A stretch of 47,874 nucleotides of DNA from Phycisphaerales bacterium (GTDB taxonomy: Bacteria > Planctomycetota > Phycisphaerae > Phycisphaerales > UBA1924): the NCBI GenBank assembly GCA_029260435.1, contig JAJDDG010000045.1, positions 1-47,874 on the forward strand. Reading direction: 5' to 3'. Under the pieces are notes generated by a model. It did not search any database and was not told the DNA's origin. It saw only the letters and a list, made by a program, of their open reading frames with translations. This document shows, in pieces, positions 25,277 to 34,414 of the stretch. The position numbers were made by a program, and so were the translations under genes. Numbering within the stretch: position 1 is the stretch's first letter; every line of letters begins with the position of its first letter.

Positions 25277-28200
25277 ATACCAACAAGAACACCACCAACG
25301 ACAACCCCTTCGGCGGCTCCTCGCTCGACGAGATGCTCCGCGAATGGCACGACCAGAACACCGAGGCTGCACGCGACTCGCTAGACGCCCTCGCCGCCCG
25401 CCTCACTCGGGAAAGCGAAGGCAGCGCACCCATCGCGTCGATCGGCGTCTCATCTTCCGAGAAAGATGCGTTGACTTTCCGATCCGCCAAACCCAAGCGC
25501 CGGTTTATCAACTGGGCGCTGCCGATGGCGGCGGTGCTCGCGCTGGTAGGCGCGGTCGCGATCTGGTTCGGGCCATCTCTTAGTAACCAATCGAGCGAAC
25601 GGGTTGCATCAAGGCTCACCCTGAATGATCAGGCTCCTGCAACTTCCGCTGCCAAGATCATCACTCTGCCTTACATCGAAGGATTGGTTGCTGATTCTCG
25701 ATCCGCCATCCCCCACACAGTCTTGAATGCGGCCTACACCCCAATCGCGGGCCGCCTCAACGCGATCAATGACGAGGGCGACGAACTCGGCGCCTGCCCG
25801 CTCGAGCACACCGAGGTGGACGTCAACATCGCGGGGCGCTTTGCGCGCGTCTCGCTCACGCAGCACTACTACAACACCTTCCCCGACAAGATCGAGGCGG
25901 TCTACACGTTCCCGATGAGCCAGGACAGCGCGGTCGATGCGATGAAGATCACCGTGGGCGATCGTGTGATCGAGGCGGAGATCGAGGAGCGCGACCGCGC
26001 CCGCCAGATCTACGAAGCCGCCCGCTCCCGCGGGCACGTCGCCGCCCTGCTCGAACAGGAGCGCCCGAATATCTTCACGCAGTCCGTCGCGAACATCGAA
26101 CCGGGTGAGCGCGTCTCGGTGCACATCTCCTACATCGAACTCGTCTCGGCATCCGAGGGCGAGCGCTCGTTCGACTTCCCGATGGTCGTCGCGCCGCGCT
26201 ACATCCCGGGCCCCCCCACCAACGCCCAACCCCCGATGCCCGGCGAAGAATCCCCCAAGGCAGCCACCCCCGGCGCACCATTCGCGAAGCCGACCGGGCA
26301 GGTGCCGGATGCTGAGCGCATCACCTCGATGCCGAACCATCCCAATGTTCGCGCCGGGCACGACATCTCCATCTCCGTCACCATCAACACGGGCGGGCCC
26401 GCGCTGCTGGGTATCGAGAGCGGATCGCACGAGATCAACATCACCAACGACACGCACGGGTTCAACGAGCCGCGTACCCGCGCCGAGCTCTCGCTCGCCT
26501 CGTTCGCCGAGATCCCGAACAAGGACTTCGTGCTCACATGGCGGCAGGAAGCGGGCTTCATCGAGCCCTCCGTCTTCACCCACACCAACGACCTCGGCTC
26601 GTTTGCCACGCTCGTCCTCGAACCGCCCGCCCGCGTAGACGATGCGGTCGCGATGCCAAAGGAATTAGTTTTCGTCCTCGACACCTCCGGCTCGATGAAC
26701 GGGCTGCCCATCGAGAAAGCGAAGCAGGTGATCACCGAATCGCTGCAATCCCTGCGCCCGCAGGATTCGTTCAATATCATCACCTTCGCTGGCTCGACTC
26801 GCATCCTCTGGGAAGCGCCCATGCCCGGCTCGCCCGCGAATATCCGCACCGCGCAGGAATTTGTCGCGGGGCAGCACGGCGCGGGCGGCACCGAGATGAT
26901 GCACGCCGTCAACAAGGCGCTCATCCAGGCGGACGACGCGTTCAAGCACGCCCTCTCCGTCGAAGAACTCGCGTCCACCCCCGCCGACGGGCGCCGTGTG
27001 ATCGTGCGTGTCGCCTTCGGTTCGCCCCGTGAAACAGATCCCGCCACCGGGTTCGTCACGGTGCACCTACCCAACGGACGCACGATCGAAACATCGGAGT
27101 GGATCTGGCAGGACAACCCGCAGATCTTCTGCCCCACCGGCGTCCCGGTGTTCCTTTCGGGGCGTTGGGTCATCGAGGAATCGCGCCGGATCCTGCGGAT
27201 CGAAGCCGCGAGGTACGCCGAACCGGCACGCCCACTGCGCATCGTTGCATTCCTCACAGATGGGCAGGTCGGCAACGACCAGGCGATCATCGCCGCGGTC
27301 AAGCGCAACGCCGCGACGACGCGTGTGTTCTCGTTCGGCATCGGTTCGTCTCCCAACCACTACCTGCTCGACTCGCTCGCCAAGGCGAGCAAGGGCGAGG
27401 TGGAGTACGTCGGGCTTGATGACGACGCGAGCGAGAAAGCGAGCCGTTTCGCGGAGCGCATCGCCACACCCGTATTGCGCGATGTCACACTCACGATCCC
27501 CGCGAGCCTCGCGGGCGCCGAACTTTCCTCGCCCGATCTGATCGACGGGCCGCGCCTGGTGCGCACCAACGCCAACGGCGACAAGGTCTATGCCCTGCCC
27601 GACCTCTTTGACGTCAAGCCAATCACCATCCACGCCCGCCTCGACACACCCGCATCCGGCACGCCCCTCTTCCGCGGCTTCTCCCCGCTGGGCGAGTACC
27701 GCTCGGGGCTGGATGTGTCGTTCGCACAAGACCCCAACGAACCGCAGCTGCCGATCCTCTGGGCCCGCGCCGAGGTCGAGCACACAATGAATCGAGATCT
27801 TCTCGCGGCTCAGCGGGGCAACTTCCCGGCGGCGCTGCGGGAACGCGTTGTCGAACTGGGCAAGGCGTACTCGATCATGACGCAGTTCACGAGCTTCGTC
27901 GCCGTGGACCGCGCCCGCGTCACGATCGGCGGGCAACCGAGGCTGGTGCGCGTACCGCTCGAGATGCCCGAGGGGATGAACTACTGGAAGATCTTCTCGC
28001 GTCTGCCCCGTCCTACTCAGGAGTGGCTCCAGCCGAGCATGTCACAGATGGCGCATGCCGATCCGCAGACGCGCGATCTTGGTCGAGCCGTTGTCGATGA
28101 GGTTGATGATGCCTCTCTCGTCGAGAGTGACATTGCCGTCGTTGGGGGTGTGGTTCGCAAGCTCGAATCGCAGATGGATGTCGGTTCGTGGTCGGCACTT

Positions 28201-28743
28201 ACCCCCGCTGCCGTGAGCGCAAGAGGCGACTCGAACCAGATCACCAACTACAGTCGCGGGCGCACTACAGATGCCAGCGGCCTACGTCCGCAACTCGGCG
28301 ACATTCCGGCTCTTGGGAGTTTCTTCACGGATGCAGACCAAGAAAAGAAAGAGTCCCGAGCTGATGGTCTCGAAGGTGTATCCAGCATGCTCCACGCACC
28401 AGCCGAAAATAATGCTGGTGATACCGAGGAATCCAACGAACTCTCGGAAGATCTCTTCCCCTCACGCGAGCGCATCCGCATCTATGTCACCAAGCTCGAC
28501 CTGGAATTGCTCACCGCACTCGCATCGGGTGAGTGGGCGGCACCGATCCGCGTCTCGATCCTGTTGAGCGATGTTTCTGATGAGTCGCTCCGCGCGTTGG
28601 TCGAAGCCGGCGCAACGCTCGAGGGCACGAGCAAAGACGCCTCGCTCATCATCGCGAGCATCTCCCCGGAGCATCTTGAAGCCCTGTTGATGCTCGATCA
28701 TGTCCTGCGGATCGAGCCCGCGTCGATCAAAAAAGACGGATAA
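25273..28743 (+). CDS. Membrane VIT/vWA-domain protein, candidate anti-sigma partner
   Basis: A 1156-residue protein. Residues 1-76 are a polar cytoplasmic-type segment (SLDEMLREWHDQNTEAARDS) and 79-100 form one membrane helix. A VIT domain follows (about 155-300, ARVSLTQHYYNTFPDKIEAVY, YEAARSRGHVAALL). A vWA domain begins at about 463, with MIDAS residues Asp470, Ser472, Ser474, Thr540 and Asp663. Between Thr540 and Asp663 about 95 extra residues interrupt the vWA fold. Residues 1060-1156 form a separate C-terminal domain. VIT/vWA proteins bind metal-dependent ligands outside the membrane. The overlap with the ECF sigma gene suggests the N-terminal segment holds the sigma factor, but no zinc anti-sigma motif is present. 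Confidence 0.88.
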   Translation: MNTNKNTTNDNPFGGSSLDEMLREWHDQNTEAARDSLDALAARLTRESEGSAPIASIGVSSSEKDALTFRSAKPKRRFINWALPMAAVLALVGAVAIWFGPSLSNQSSERVASRLTLNDQAPATSAAKIITLPYIEGLVADSRSAIPHTVLNAAYTPIAGRLNAINDEGDELGACPLEHTEVDVNIAGRFARVSLTQHYYNTFPDKIEAVYTFPMSQDSAVDAMKITVGDRVIEAEIEERDRARQIYEAARSRGHVAALLEQERPNIFTQSVANIEPGERVSVHISYIELVSASEGERSFDFPMVVAPRYIPGPPTNAQPPMPGEESPKAATPGAPFAKPTGQVPDAERITSMPNHPNVRAGHDISISVTINTGGPALLGIESGSHEINITNDTHGFNEPRTRAELSLASFAEIPNKDFVLTWRQEAGFIEPSVFTHTNDLGSFATLVLEPPARVDDAVAMPKELVFVLDTSGSMNGLPIEKAKQVITESLQSLRPQDSFNIITFAGSTRILWEAPMPGSPANIRTAQEFVAGQHGAGGTEMMHAVNKALIQADDAFKHALSVEELASTPADGRRVIVRVAFGSPRETDPATGFVTVHLPNGRTIETSEWIWQDNPQIFCPTGVPVFLSGRWVIEESRRILRIEAARYAEPARPLRIVAFLTDGQVGNDQAIIAAVKRNAATTRVFSFGIGSSPNHYLLDSLAKASKGEVEYVGLDDDASEKASRFAERIATPVLRDVTLTIPASLAGAELSSPDLIDGPRLVRTNANGDKVYALPDLFDVKPITIHARLDTPASGTPLFRGFSPLGEYRSGLDVSFAQDPNEPQLPILWARAEVEHTMNRDLLAAQRGNFPAALRERVVELGKAYSIMTQFTSFVAVDRARVTIGGQPRLVRVPLEMPEGMNYWKIFSRLPRPTQEWLQPSMSQMAHADPQTRDLGRAVVDEVDDASLVESDIAVVGGVVRKLESQMDVGSWSALTPAAVSARGDSNQITNYSRGRTTDASGLRPQLGDIPALGSFFTDADQEKKESRADGLEGVSSMLHAPAENNAGDTEESNELSEDLFPSRERIRIYVTKLDLELLTALASGEWAAPIRVSILLSDVSDESLRALVEAGATLEGTSKDASLIIASISPEHLEALLMLDHVLRIEPASIKKDG

Positions 28744-28780
28744 CAGCCCCGGAAACCCCCGATCATCCCCTCGGTACAAC

Positions 28781-28810
28781 CCCCGGCGGCGCACACCCGT
28801 CCCGCCGGGG
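28781..28810 (+). terminator. GC-rich hairpin after the VIT/vWA gene
   Basis: CCCCGGCGG (28781-28789) pairs exactly with CCGCCGGGG (28802-28810) around a 12-base loop, 37 bases after the stop codon. There is no T-run afterwards, so it is not a classical intrinsic terminator. It may end or protect the sigma-vWA transcript before the PPIase gene. Confidence 0.45.
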
Positions 28811-28918
28811 TGTCTGTGCGCGTTCGCGTCCGGTGGGGCTCGCCACCCGATCGATCCTGCTACGATCCGGGGCCGCAGGAACGATCTGACTATCCCCCGA
28901 ACAACCGACGGAGAGATG

Positions 28919-30016
28919 ATGAACACACTCATCAAAGCAAGCGTTGCGCTGGCGATTGCCGCCCTGACCCCGATCACCCAGGCCGAGGATTCCACATTGC
29001 CCGATACCGTGCACGTCAAGATGTCCACCAACCTCGGCGATGTGATCATCGCGCTGGACAACGCCAAGGCACCGATTTCCGTTGAAAATTTCCTGCGGTA
29101 CACCAACGAAGGACACTACGACGGCACCATCTTCCACCGCGTGATGTCCGATTTCATGATCCAGGGCGGAGGCTTCACCGCGGATCTGATGCAGAAGTCC
29201 GTACACGACGGCATCAAGAACGAATGGCAGAACGGACTCAATAACTCCCGCGGCACCATCTCGATGGCCCGCGTCGGCGGACAACCCGATTCGGGAACGA
29301 GCCAGTTCTTCATCAACGTCGTTGACAACGAGTATCGCCTCGACGGACCTCAACGCGACGGCGCGGCGTACGCGGTGTTCGGCAGCGTGGTCGCTGGGAT
29401 GGAAGTTGTTGATGCAATCAAGGTGGTTCCCGTTGGCACGAAGAACCGCATGGAAAACGTCCCGGTCGAAACCATCCTGATTGAAAAGATGAGTGTCGTG
29501 GAAGAATCGGATGTACCGGCTGCCATCGATGCCGTGAACGAATCCGCTAAAGAGGTCAAGGCACGCATGGAGGCACTGCTCGCAGAGACGCGTAAAGCCC
29601 AACAGGACGCTCGGAAAAACGCCATCGATACGGGCAAGAAATTCCTCGCCGAAAACGAAGGGCTCGACGTCGAGACCGGCACAACCACCGAACTGGGCTA
29701 TTGGTACCTCGATTCGATCGTGGGCGAGGGCGGGGTGGTCCCGAATATTTCGGCACGGATCCAGTGGCACTACACCCTCTGGCATACCGACGGCACCCAG
29801 ATCCAGTCTTCGCACGACAGCGGTAAACCCGCGACCTTCGCTCTCAATCAGGTTATTAAGGGGTGGACCGAGGGGCTCAAAACGATGCGGGAGGGCGGCA
29901 CCCGGTACCTGATCCTCCCCCCGAACCTCGCCTACGGTGCCGGCGGACGCCCCGGGATCCCACCGAACTCCACCCTTGTGTTCAAGGTGGAGATGATTTC
30001 TCTGCCACAGGGGTAG
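28919..30016 (+). CDS. Exported dual peptidyl-prolyl isomerase: cyclophilin fused to FKBP
   Basis: A 365-residue protein with a signal peptide (MNTLIKASVALAIAALTPIT, cleavage near QAE at 21-23). Residues 30-192 are a cyclophilin: FHRVMSDFMIQGGG with Arg74 as the catalytic-type arginine, then GTSQFFINV. Residues 200-260 are a charged helical linker containing the FKBP N-domain-like motif KKFLAENEGLDVETG. Residues 262-362 are an FKBP domain: GWTEGLKTMREGG, LPPNLAYGAGG and IPPNSTLVFKVEM. Both domains catalyse proline cis-trans isomerisation during protein folding, here most likely in the periplasm. GGAG lies 5 bases before ATG 28919; an adjacent ATG at 28916 is too close to it. Confidence 0.93.
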   Translation: MNTLIKASVALAIAALTPITQAEDSTLPDTVHVKMSTNLGDVIIALDNAKAPISVENFLRYTNEGHYDGTIFHRVMSDFMIQGGGFTADLMQKSVHDGIKNEWQNGLNNSRGTISMARVGGQPDSGTSQFFINVVDNEYRLDGPQRDGAAYAVFGSVVAGMEVVDAIKVVPVGTKNRMENVPVETILIEKMSVVEESDVPAAIDAVNESAKEVKARMEALLAETRKAQQDARKNAIDTGKKFLAENEGLDVETGTTTELGYWYLDSIVGEGGVVPNISARIQWHYTLWHTDGTQIQSSHDSGKPATFALNQVIKGWTEGLKTMREGGTRYLILPPNLAYGAGGRPGIPPNSTLVFKVEMISLPQG

Positions 30017-30115
30017 ATCTGGAATAACCGTTCCACTACGATTGTTCGCCCGGTGTATGGACTCCCCAACGGGGGAATCCGCCTAGGTACGCTTTGCGCC
30101 CCCCTCGGAGAGACC

Positions 30116-30880
30116 ATGCGGACACTTGTAGCGATCCCTGTTTACAACGAGCAACGGTACATCGAGCCCGTGCTCTCGCGCGTCCTCGAGCATGCGGACA
30201 ACGTCCTCGTGATCGACGACGGCTCGACCGACAACACCCCCTGCCTGCTGCCCAACCATCCCGTCGAGGTGATCCGACACGCGACCAACCGCGGGTACGG
30301 TCACTCGTTGCTCGATGCGTTCAGATGGGCCGCGGTAGATGGTTTCGATTGGGTCATCACGATCGACTGCGACGAGCAGCACGAGCCCGAGTCGATCCCG
30401 CAGTTTCTCGAAGCGGCCGAGAGCGACCAGTACGACGTGATCTCGGGTTCGCGATACCTCGACCTGGAGGGCACCGCCGATACCCCGCCGCCCAACCGGC
30501 GCGCGATCAACATCTCGATCACCAACGAAATCAACGATCAACTCGACATGACTCTCACGGACGCGTTCTGCGGCTTCAAGGCCTACCGCGTTGATGCGCT
30601 CAAACGAATGGAACTGAACGAGCCCGGGTATGCCTTCCCGATGCAGTTCTGGGTGCAGGCATTTGCGCAGAGTCTCCGCATCACCGAGATCCCCGTCTCC
30701 CTGATCTACAACGATCCCACCCGCACCTTCGGCGGCCCGCTCGATCAGGACGAAACTCGTCTGGCGTACTACCGCGAGGTGCTCCACCGCGAACTCCGCT
30801 GTCACGCCCGGATGATCGCCGAGCCTGGAATGGCCTCGCCGCTCACCGCTGAATGCAGCGCATGGTGTCAATGTAAATGA
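30116..30880 (+). CDS. Family 2 glycosyltransferase, dolichyl-phosphate-mannose-synthase-like
   Basis: A 254-residue GT-A fold enzyme. It begins directly with the catalytic domain (VAIPVYNEQRYI) and has IDDGSTDNT, the nucleotide-sugar metal motif in TIDCDEQHEPESIP, and the acceptor-site region DAFCGFKAYRVDAL. No membrane helix follows, so it resembles soluble DPM-type enzymes that load a sugar onto a polyprenyl phosphate. GGAGAG stands 3 to 8 bases before ATG 30116. The stop overlaps the next gene by 4 bases (ATGA), so the two products are probably made in fixed ratio. The donor and acceptor are unknown. Confidence 0.92.
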   Translation: MRTLVAIPVYNEQRYIEPVLSRVLEHADNVLVIDDGSTDNTPCLLPNHPVEVIRHATNRGYGHSLLDAFRWAAVDGFDWVITIDCDEQHEPESIPQFLEAAESDQYDVISGSRYLDLEGTADTPPPNRRAINISITNEINDQLDMTLTDAFCGFKAYRVDALKRMELNEPGYAFPMQFWVQAFAQSLRITEIPVSLIYNDPTRTFGGPLDQDETRLAYYREVLHRELRCHARMIAEPGMASPLTAECSAWCQCK

Positions 30881-32247
30881 CCGCCACGCCGCCCAGCCTG
30901 CGCTTCGACCCCGAGCCGAGCGGTTGGGCCGGTTTGATCGCCACCACCCCGCTCACCGAGGAACAGCGACTCCTCAGAGCACAGCTCAGGCTGCCCACGG
31001 ATCGCCCGCTGATCCTCTCCGGGCACCAGCCGACAATCTGGCACCCGGGCATCCTCGCGAAGCACCTCGCGGCAACCGCTCTCGCCGAATCGATCGATGC
31101 GCACGCCGCGTGGCTTGTGATCGAGCATGTGGAGATCGATGCGCACACCATCGATTACCCTGCGGACCCCGAATCACCAAAGCGTGCCCGTCTCCCCCTC
31201 GCACCGCCCTCCACGGATCAGACTATTGCCATGCGAACGCCGGCGATCCGTGCGTACTCCGAGTCCCCCGAGTCCCCCGCGTCTCCCGCGATGCTTGATG
31301 GTGTCGCGCGGGGTGCCTCGCGCATCCTCGCCTCGCTCGCCGCACACGACACAGCGGTATCACTCGCCGAGCAGTTCACGCTCGCCATCAACGATCTGCT
31401 CGTTCCCATCGCGCCGCCGTTCCATGCGGTGTTTACGTCTCGCCTGATCGCCTCCGATCTGTTCGCGCAGCTGGTGGACCGCATGCGGGCTAGCCCGGTC
31501 GCAGCATCAAAAACCCACAACGACGCACTCCGCGCCGTCCCGGACACGGGCGTTTCCCCGCTTGCTATCGACGAGCAGGATCCTGCTGCCTGCGAAATCC
31601 CGCTCTGGGTCATCCGGCACGATGGCTCGCGCCGCAAAGCGTTCGCCTCCGACCTTGCAGCTCTGCCGCCCGAGCAGTTTGCGCCGCGCGTGCTGTTCAA
31701 CACCGGGATCGCCCGTCTCGCCGGTTGCGATCTGTTCATCCATGGCGCTGGGGGTGCGGCGTACGACCGCGCGACCGAACACTGGTTCCGCGCCTGGCTC
31801 GGGCGAGAACTCGCCCCCGCGGTGCTCGCAACCGCAGATATGTTCCTCCCGCTCGTTCACGAATCCACCACCCACGACTCGCTCGATCGCACCCGATGGG
31901 CGCTCCACCACGCCCGTCATAACCCCATGGACTTGGGCGACGCCGAATCAGGTGCCGCCAAAGCAGACCTGCTCGAACAGATCCGTGCCGCCCGAGAAGC
32001 CGGACAATGCGCTGAGCCGCTCTACCGCAAGATGCACGAGCTGCTCGATGCATACCGCGCGGCGCACGCGCACGAGTTCCAGACCCTGCGCGTAAGAGTC
32101 AGAGAAGCCGAGCGCAACACACAGCTCGAAAACCTCGCGTGCGATCGCTCGTGGGCGTTCCCGCTGTATCCACGCGAACAACTCGACCTGCTCGCCGATT
32201 CGATCCGCGGATGTTTTCAGAGCGTCTGCTGCTCAACCAGCTGGTGA
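30877..32247 (+). CDS. Uncharacterised protein with distant BshC-like features
   Basis: A 456-residue soluble protein. Near the N-terminus is LILSGHQPTIWHPGILAKHL; a Gly-His/Gln-Gln-Pro segment at this position recalls BshC, the cysteine-adding enzyme of bacillithiol synthesis (its motif is TGQQP). Later FIHGAGGAAYDRATEHWFR is a distinct, strongly patterned segment. The C-terminal third is helical and charged (YRKMHELLDAYRAAHAHEF). I do not claim bacillithiol synthesis: no other bsh gene is present and the similarity is short. Its translation is coupled to the glycosyltransferase, so a role in the same sugar or surface pathway is possible. The last 15 bases overlap the convergent coiled-coil gene. 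Confidence 0.7.
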   Translation: MTATPPSLRFDPEPSGWAGLIATTPLTEEQRLLRAQLRLPTDRPLILSGHQPTIWHPGILAKHLAATALAESIDAHAAWLVIEHVEIDAHTIDYPADPESPKRARLPLAPPSTDQTIAMRTPAIRAYSESPESPASPAMLDGVARGASRILASLAAHDTAVSLAEQFTLAINDLLVPIAPPFHAVFTSRLIASDLFAQLVDRMRASPVAASKTHNDALRAVPDTGVSPLAIDEQDPAACEIPLWVIRHDGSRRKAFASDLAALPPEQFAPRVLFNTGIARLAGCDLFIHGAGGAAYDRATEHWFRAWLGRELAPAVLATADMFLPLVHESTTHDSLDRTRWALHHARHNPMDLGDAESGAAKADLLEQIRAAREAGQCAEPLYRKMHELLDAYRAAHAHEFQTLRVRVREAERNTQLENLACDRSWAFPLYPREQLDLLADSIRGCFQSVCCSTSW

Positions 32248-32937
32248 GCCGCCGCGCGACACAAAGATGATCGCCGCGATGATCAACCCAACACCAACAA
32301 TCGCTGCGCCGATCCAGATCGCCTGAACGATCGATTTTCGGGCTGTCTCGATCGATGTCACGAACTTCGTATCCCGATCGGTCGCGCCGTCGCGGATCGT
32401 CTGCAGCGCTTTGCTCGCAGCCACGCTGGATTGTGTCAGCTCGCCCACCCGCTCGCCGAGCCCGTCCAGCTCGCTCGCGATCCGTTCGTGCGTTATGCCG
32501 CCTTCTTCCATGCGTGCCGCCAGATCACGCAGCGTGCCCTCAACCCGCTCCGCCATCGCGAAGCGATCCTGTTCGCTTATCCGGATCGCCTCTACGAGTG
32601 AGTCGCTCGACCGCTCGTGCGCGGCATCAATCCTGTCGGCGAGTCCCTCCACCGCGGGCACCGCGCTATCGATGCGCTCGGCGACCTCCATCACCCTCCC
32701 CGACCGCTCTTCCTCGCGGTCCATATGATCCTTCACCCGGCGCACCAGATCGAGGACCTCGCGGTAGTTCCGCTCGAGTTCCTCGATCATCTCCTGCTTG
32801 GTCATCTTGGGCGGCACGGGCACCTCGACCCGTTTGAGATCCATCGCTGGCACATGATCGGCCCGCTCGTTCTCCTCCGCGACGCTCGCCCCGCCCTGCT
32901 TGCGTTTGCCCCCCATCAATCGACCAAAGAGTCCCAT
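32233..32937 (-). CDS. Tail-anchored coiled-coil protein
   Basis: A 234-residue protein. ATG 32937 has AAGGA 7 bases upstream. Residues 1-45 are basic and polar, 60-200 are heptad-rich helix (MIEELERNYREVLDLVRRVK, MAERVEGTLRDLAARMEE), and residues 207-228 form one C-terminal membrane helix (IVQAIWIGAAIVGVGLIIAA), ending in a short VSRGGSPAG tail. The bulk is therefore predicted to be cytoplasmic, attached to the inner membrane. The pattern of alternating hydrophobic positions recalls methyl-accepting signalling helices, but no conserved hairpin tip is seen. Function unknown. Confidence 0.75.
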   Translation of the reverse strand: MGLFGRLMGGKRKQGGASVAEENERADHVPAMDLKRVEVPVPPKMTKQEMIEELERNYREVLDLVRRVKDHMDREEERSGRVMEVAERIDSAVPAVEGLADRIDAAHERSSDSLVEAIRISEQDRFAMAERVEGTLRDLAARMEEGGITHERIASELDGLGERVGELTQSSVAASKALQTIRDGATDRDTKFVTSIETARKSIVQAIWIGAAIVGVGLIIAAIIFVSRGGSPAG

Positions 32938-33013
32938 CGCGCAATCCTTTCCGCTGGTGCCCCCCGCGAGCATCTCCGTAGCCCGCATCGCCCGGTACAT
33001 GCTTCAGCGTACC

Positions 33014-33904
33014 ATGATCAACCACCCGATGAGACTCATCCACACCATCATCCTTGCCCTGTGCGTCCTGCTGTTGCCCGCGTGCGCCGAACGCGCCGCG
33101 CCCGCAAAGTCCACCCCATCGAGCGCCCCCCGCCTCGCTGTGCTCAGCCCCGGGTTCGCAGCCACCCTCATCGATCTCAAGCGAGATCACCTGATTGTTG
33201 CCCGCCACGCGTTCGACATCGTGCTGCACGGGTCCATCCCTGTCGCGGGCAACCAGAGCGGGCTGGATTACGAAACACTCGTCTCGGTGCGCCCGACGCA
33301 CATCATCCTCGAGAAGAACTCGCAACCCCTCCCCGAGCGTCTACCGGAGTTCGCCGAACGCTACGGGTGGCAGATCGTCCGCCTCCCCGCGCTCATGCTC
33401 ATTGATGTCCGCGCATCGATCTCCGCGCTCGACACCATCGCCAACCCGGACACACACCCCTCCCCCGAATCGATCAACCTGACCGCACGCTTCGACGCGC
33501 TGCGGGATGTGCTCCGCACCGACGCACCCCCGCAAGAACTCCTGCTCCTGTCGTGGGTCGATCCCATCGGCGTGATGGGCCCCGGCTCGTACCACTACGA
33601 ACTCGCCAAACACATGGGGCTCAAACCGCTCCCCGAGAGCGGTGCCCACTACATCACCCTCTCCGTCGAAGACCTGATCCGCATGGATCCACCGACCATC
33701 GTCCTGCTTATCCCCGACGCGACGACCGACGACCCCGCCTCCCTCATCCCCCGACAGGCCCGCGAGCGGCTCACCGCGTGCAAACTGGGCAACGTCATCC
33801 TTCTGAATGATCCAGCAGCGCTGCTCGCGAGCACAACACTCATCAAACTCGCGGACGACCTCCGTGCGGCTCTGGAAGGTAATGCGCAGCTCTCCGCAGA
33901 ATGA
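33014..33904 (+). CDS. Periplasmic-binding lipoprotein of the BtuF/FhuD (ABC transporter) type
   Basis: A 296-residue lipoprotein: signal IIHTIILALCVLLLPAC-like with lipobox LPAC and Cys24. The mature part (LAVLSPGFAATLIDL, then GNQSGLDYETLVSVRPTHIIL) has the class III binding-protein layout in which a long backbone helix joins two lobes. Members capture cobalamin, haem or iron-siderophores for an ABC importer. The usual metal-binding residues cannot be assigned by eye, and no permease or ATPase gene is adjacent. Three nearby ATG codons (32999, 33014, 33029) are possible; none has a clear ribosome binding site, and 33014 is a compromise. It is divergent from the coiled-coil gene. Confidence 0.85.
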   Translation: MINHPMRLIHTIILALCVLLLPACAERAAPAKSTPSSAPRLAVLSPGFAATLIDLKRDHLIVARHAFDIVLHGSIPVAGNQSGLDYETLVSVRPTHIILEKNSQPLPERLPEFAERYGWQIVRLPALMLIDVRASISALDTIANPDTHPSPESINLTARFDALRDVLRTDAPPQELLLLSWVDPIGVMGPGSYHYELAKHMGLKPLPESGAHYITLSVEDLIRMDPPTIVLLIPDATTDDPASLIPRQARERLTACKLGNVILLNDPAALLASTTLIKLADDLRAALEGNAQLSAE

Positions 33905-34144
33905 TCGACGAGCTATAGGACGCTGACCCGTACTTATCGGATCCGCCGCGCCGTCTCTGCGCATCCCGATCTCACAACCGACACCTTGAGCACATCGCAC
34001 TCGCCACCACACCATCATGTGTGTGCCGCTCAACCACACCATCCCTCGCCGAGCCGATCGCCTATTTGATCCCCGGGAGTTCCCCGTTCGACCCGCCGCG
34101 CTCCGATCCCTGTTGTGCACCACGCGATTAGGAGCCGCACCACG

Positions 34145-34396
34145 ATGACCACCACGACTGCCCCGTACACACGAGCAATCCCCGGGAACCTCACCGTTGG
34201 ACAGCTCGTCGAGCAGATCCTGCGCATCAACGCCTCGGCATCGCGGGCCTTCCTCGAATCATTCACGCGCGAACAACTCTATTCGTACCTCGGGCACCTG
34301 GAGTTCGCCAACCTCCCCCGCTCGCGGAATGCCTGCTGGACCCGCCCGGGCGACACCCCCGCGGTCGTCTGCGCCGAACACACGCACGACGCCTGA
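34145..34396 (+). CDS. Small uncharacterised protein, 83 residues
   Basis: AGGAG lies 10 bases before ATG 34145. The protein has a Thr-rich start, a helical centre (VGQLVEQILRINASASRAFL, ESFTREQLYSYLGHLEFA) and a short Pro/Arg-rich end with two cysteines and a histidine pair (CAEHTHDA). There is no signal peptide or membrane helix. I recognise no family. It precedes the convergent response regulator by 18 bases. The long central helix and base composition like its neighbours support coding. Confidence 0.55.
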   Translation: MTTTTAPYTRAIPGNLTVGQLVEQILRINASASRAFLESFTREQLYSYLGHLEFANLPRSRNACWTRPGDTPAVVCAEHTHDA

Positions 34397-34414
34397 TCGC
34401 ACGCGCCCACCGGC

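Noticed and set aside
26199..27356. 385-codon minus-strand frame within the VIT/vWA gene
   Set aside because: Antisense shadow of a motif-bearing gene; its translation is low-complexity Ser/Arg.
28781..28810. Classical intrinsic terminator
   Set aside because: The stem is strong but no T-run follows; kept only as a low-confidence hairpin.
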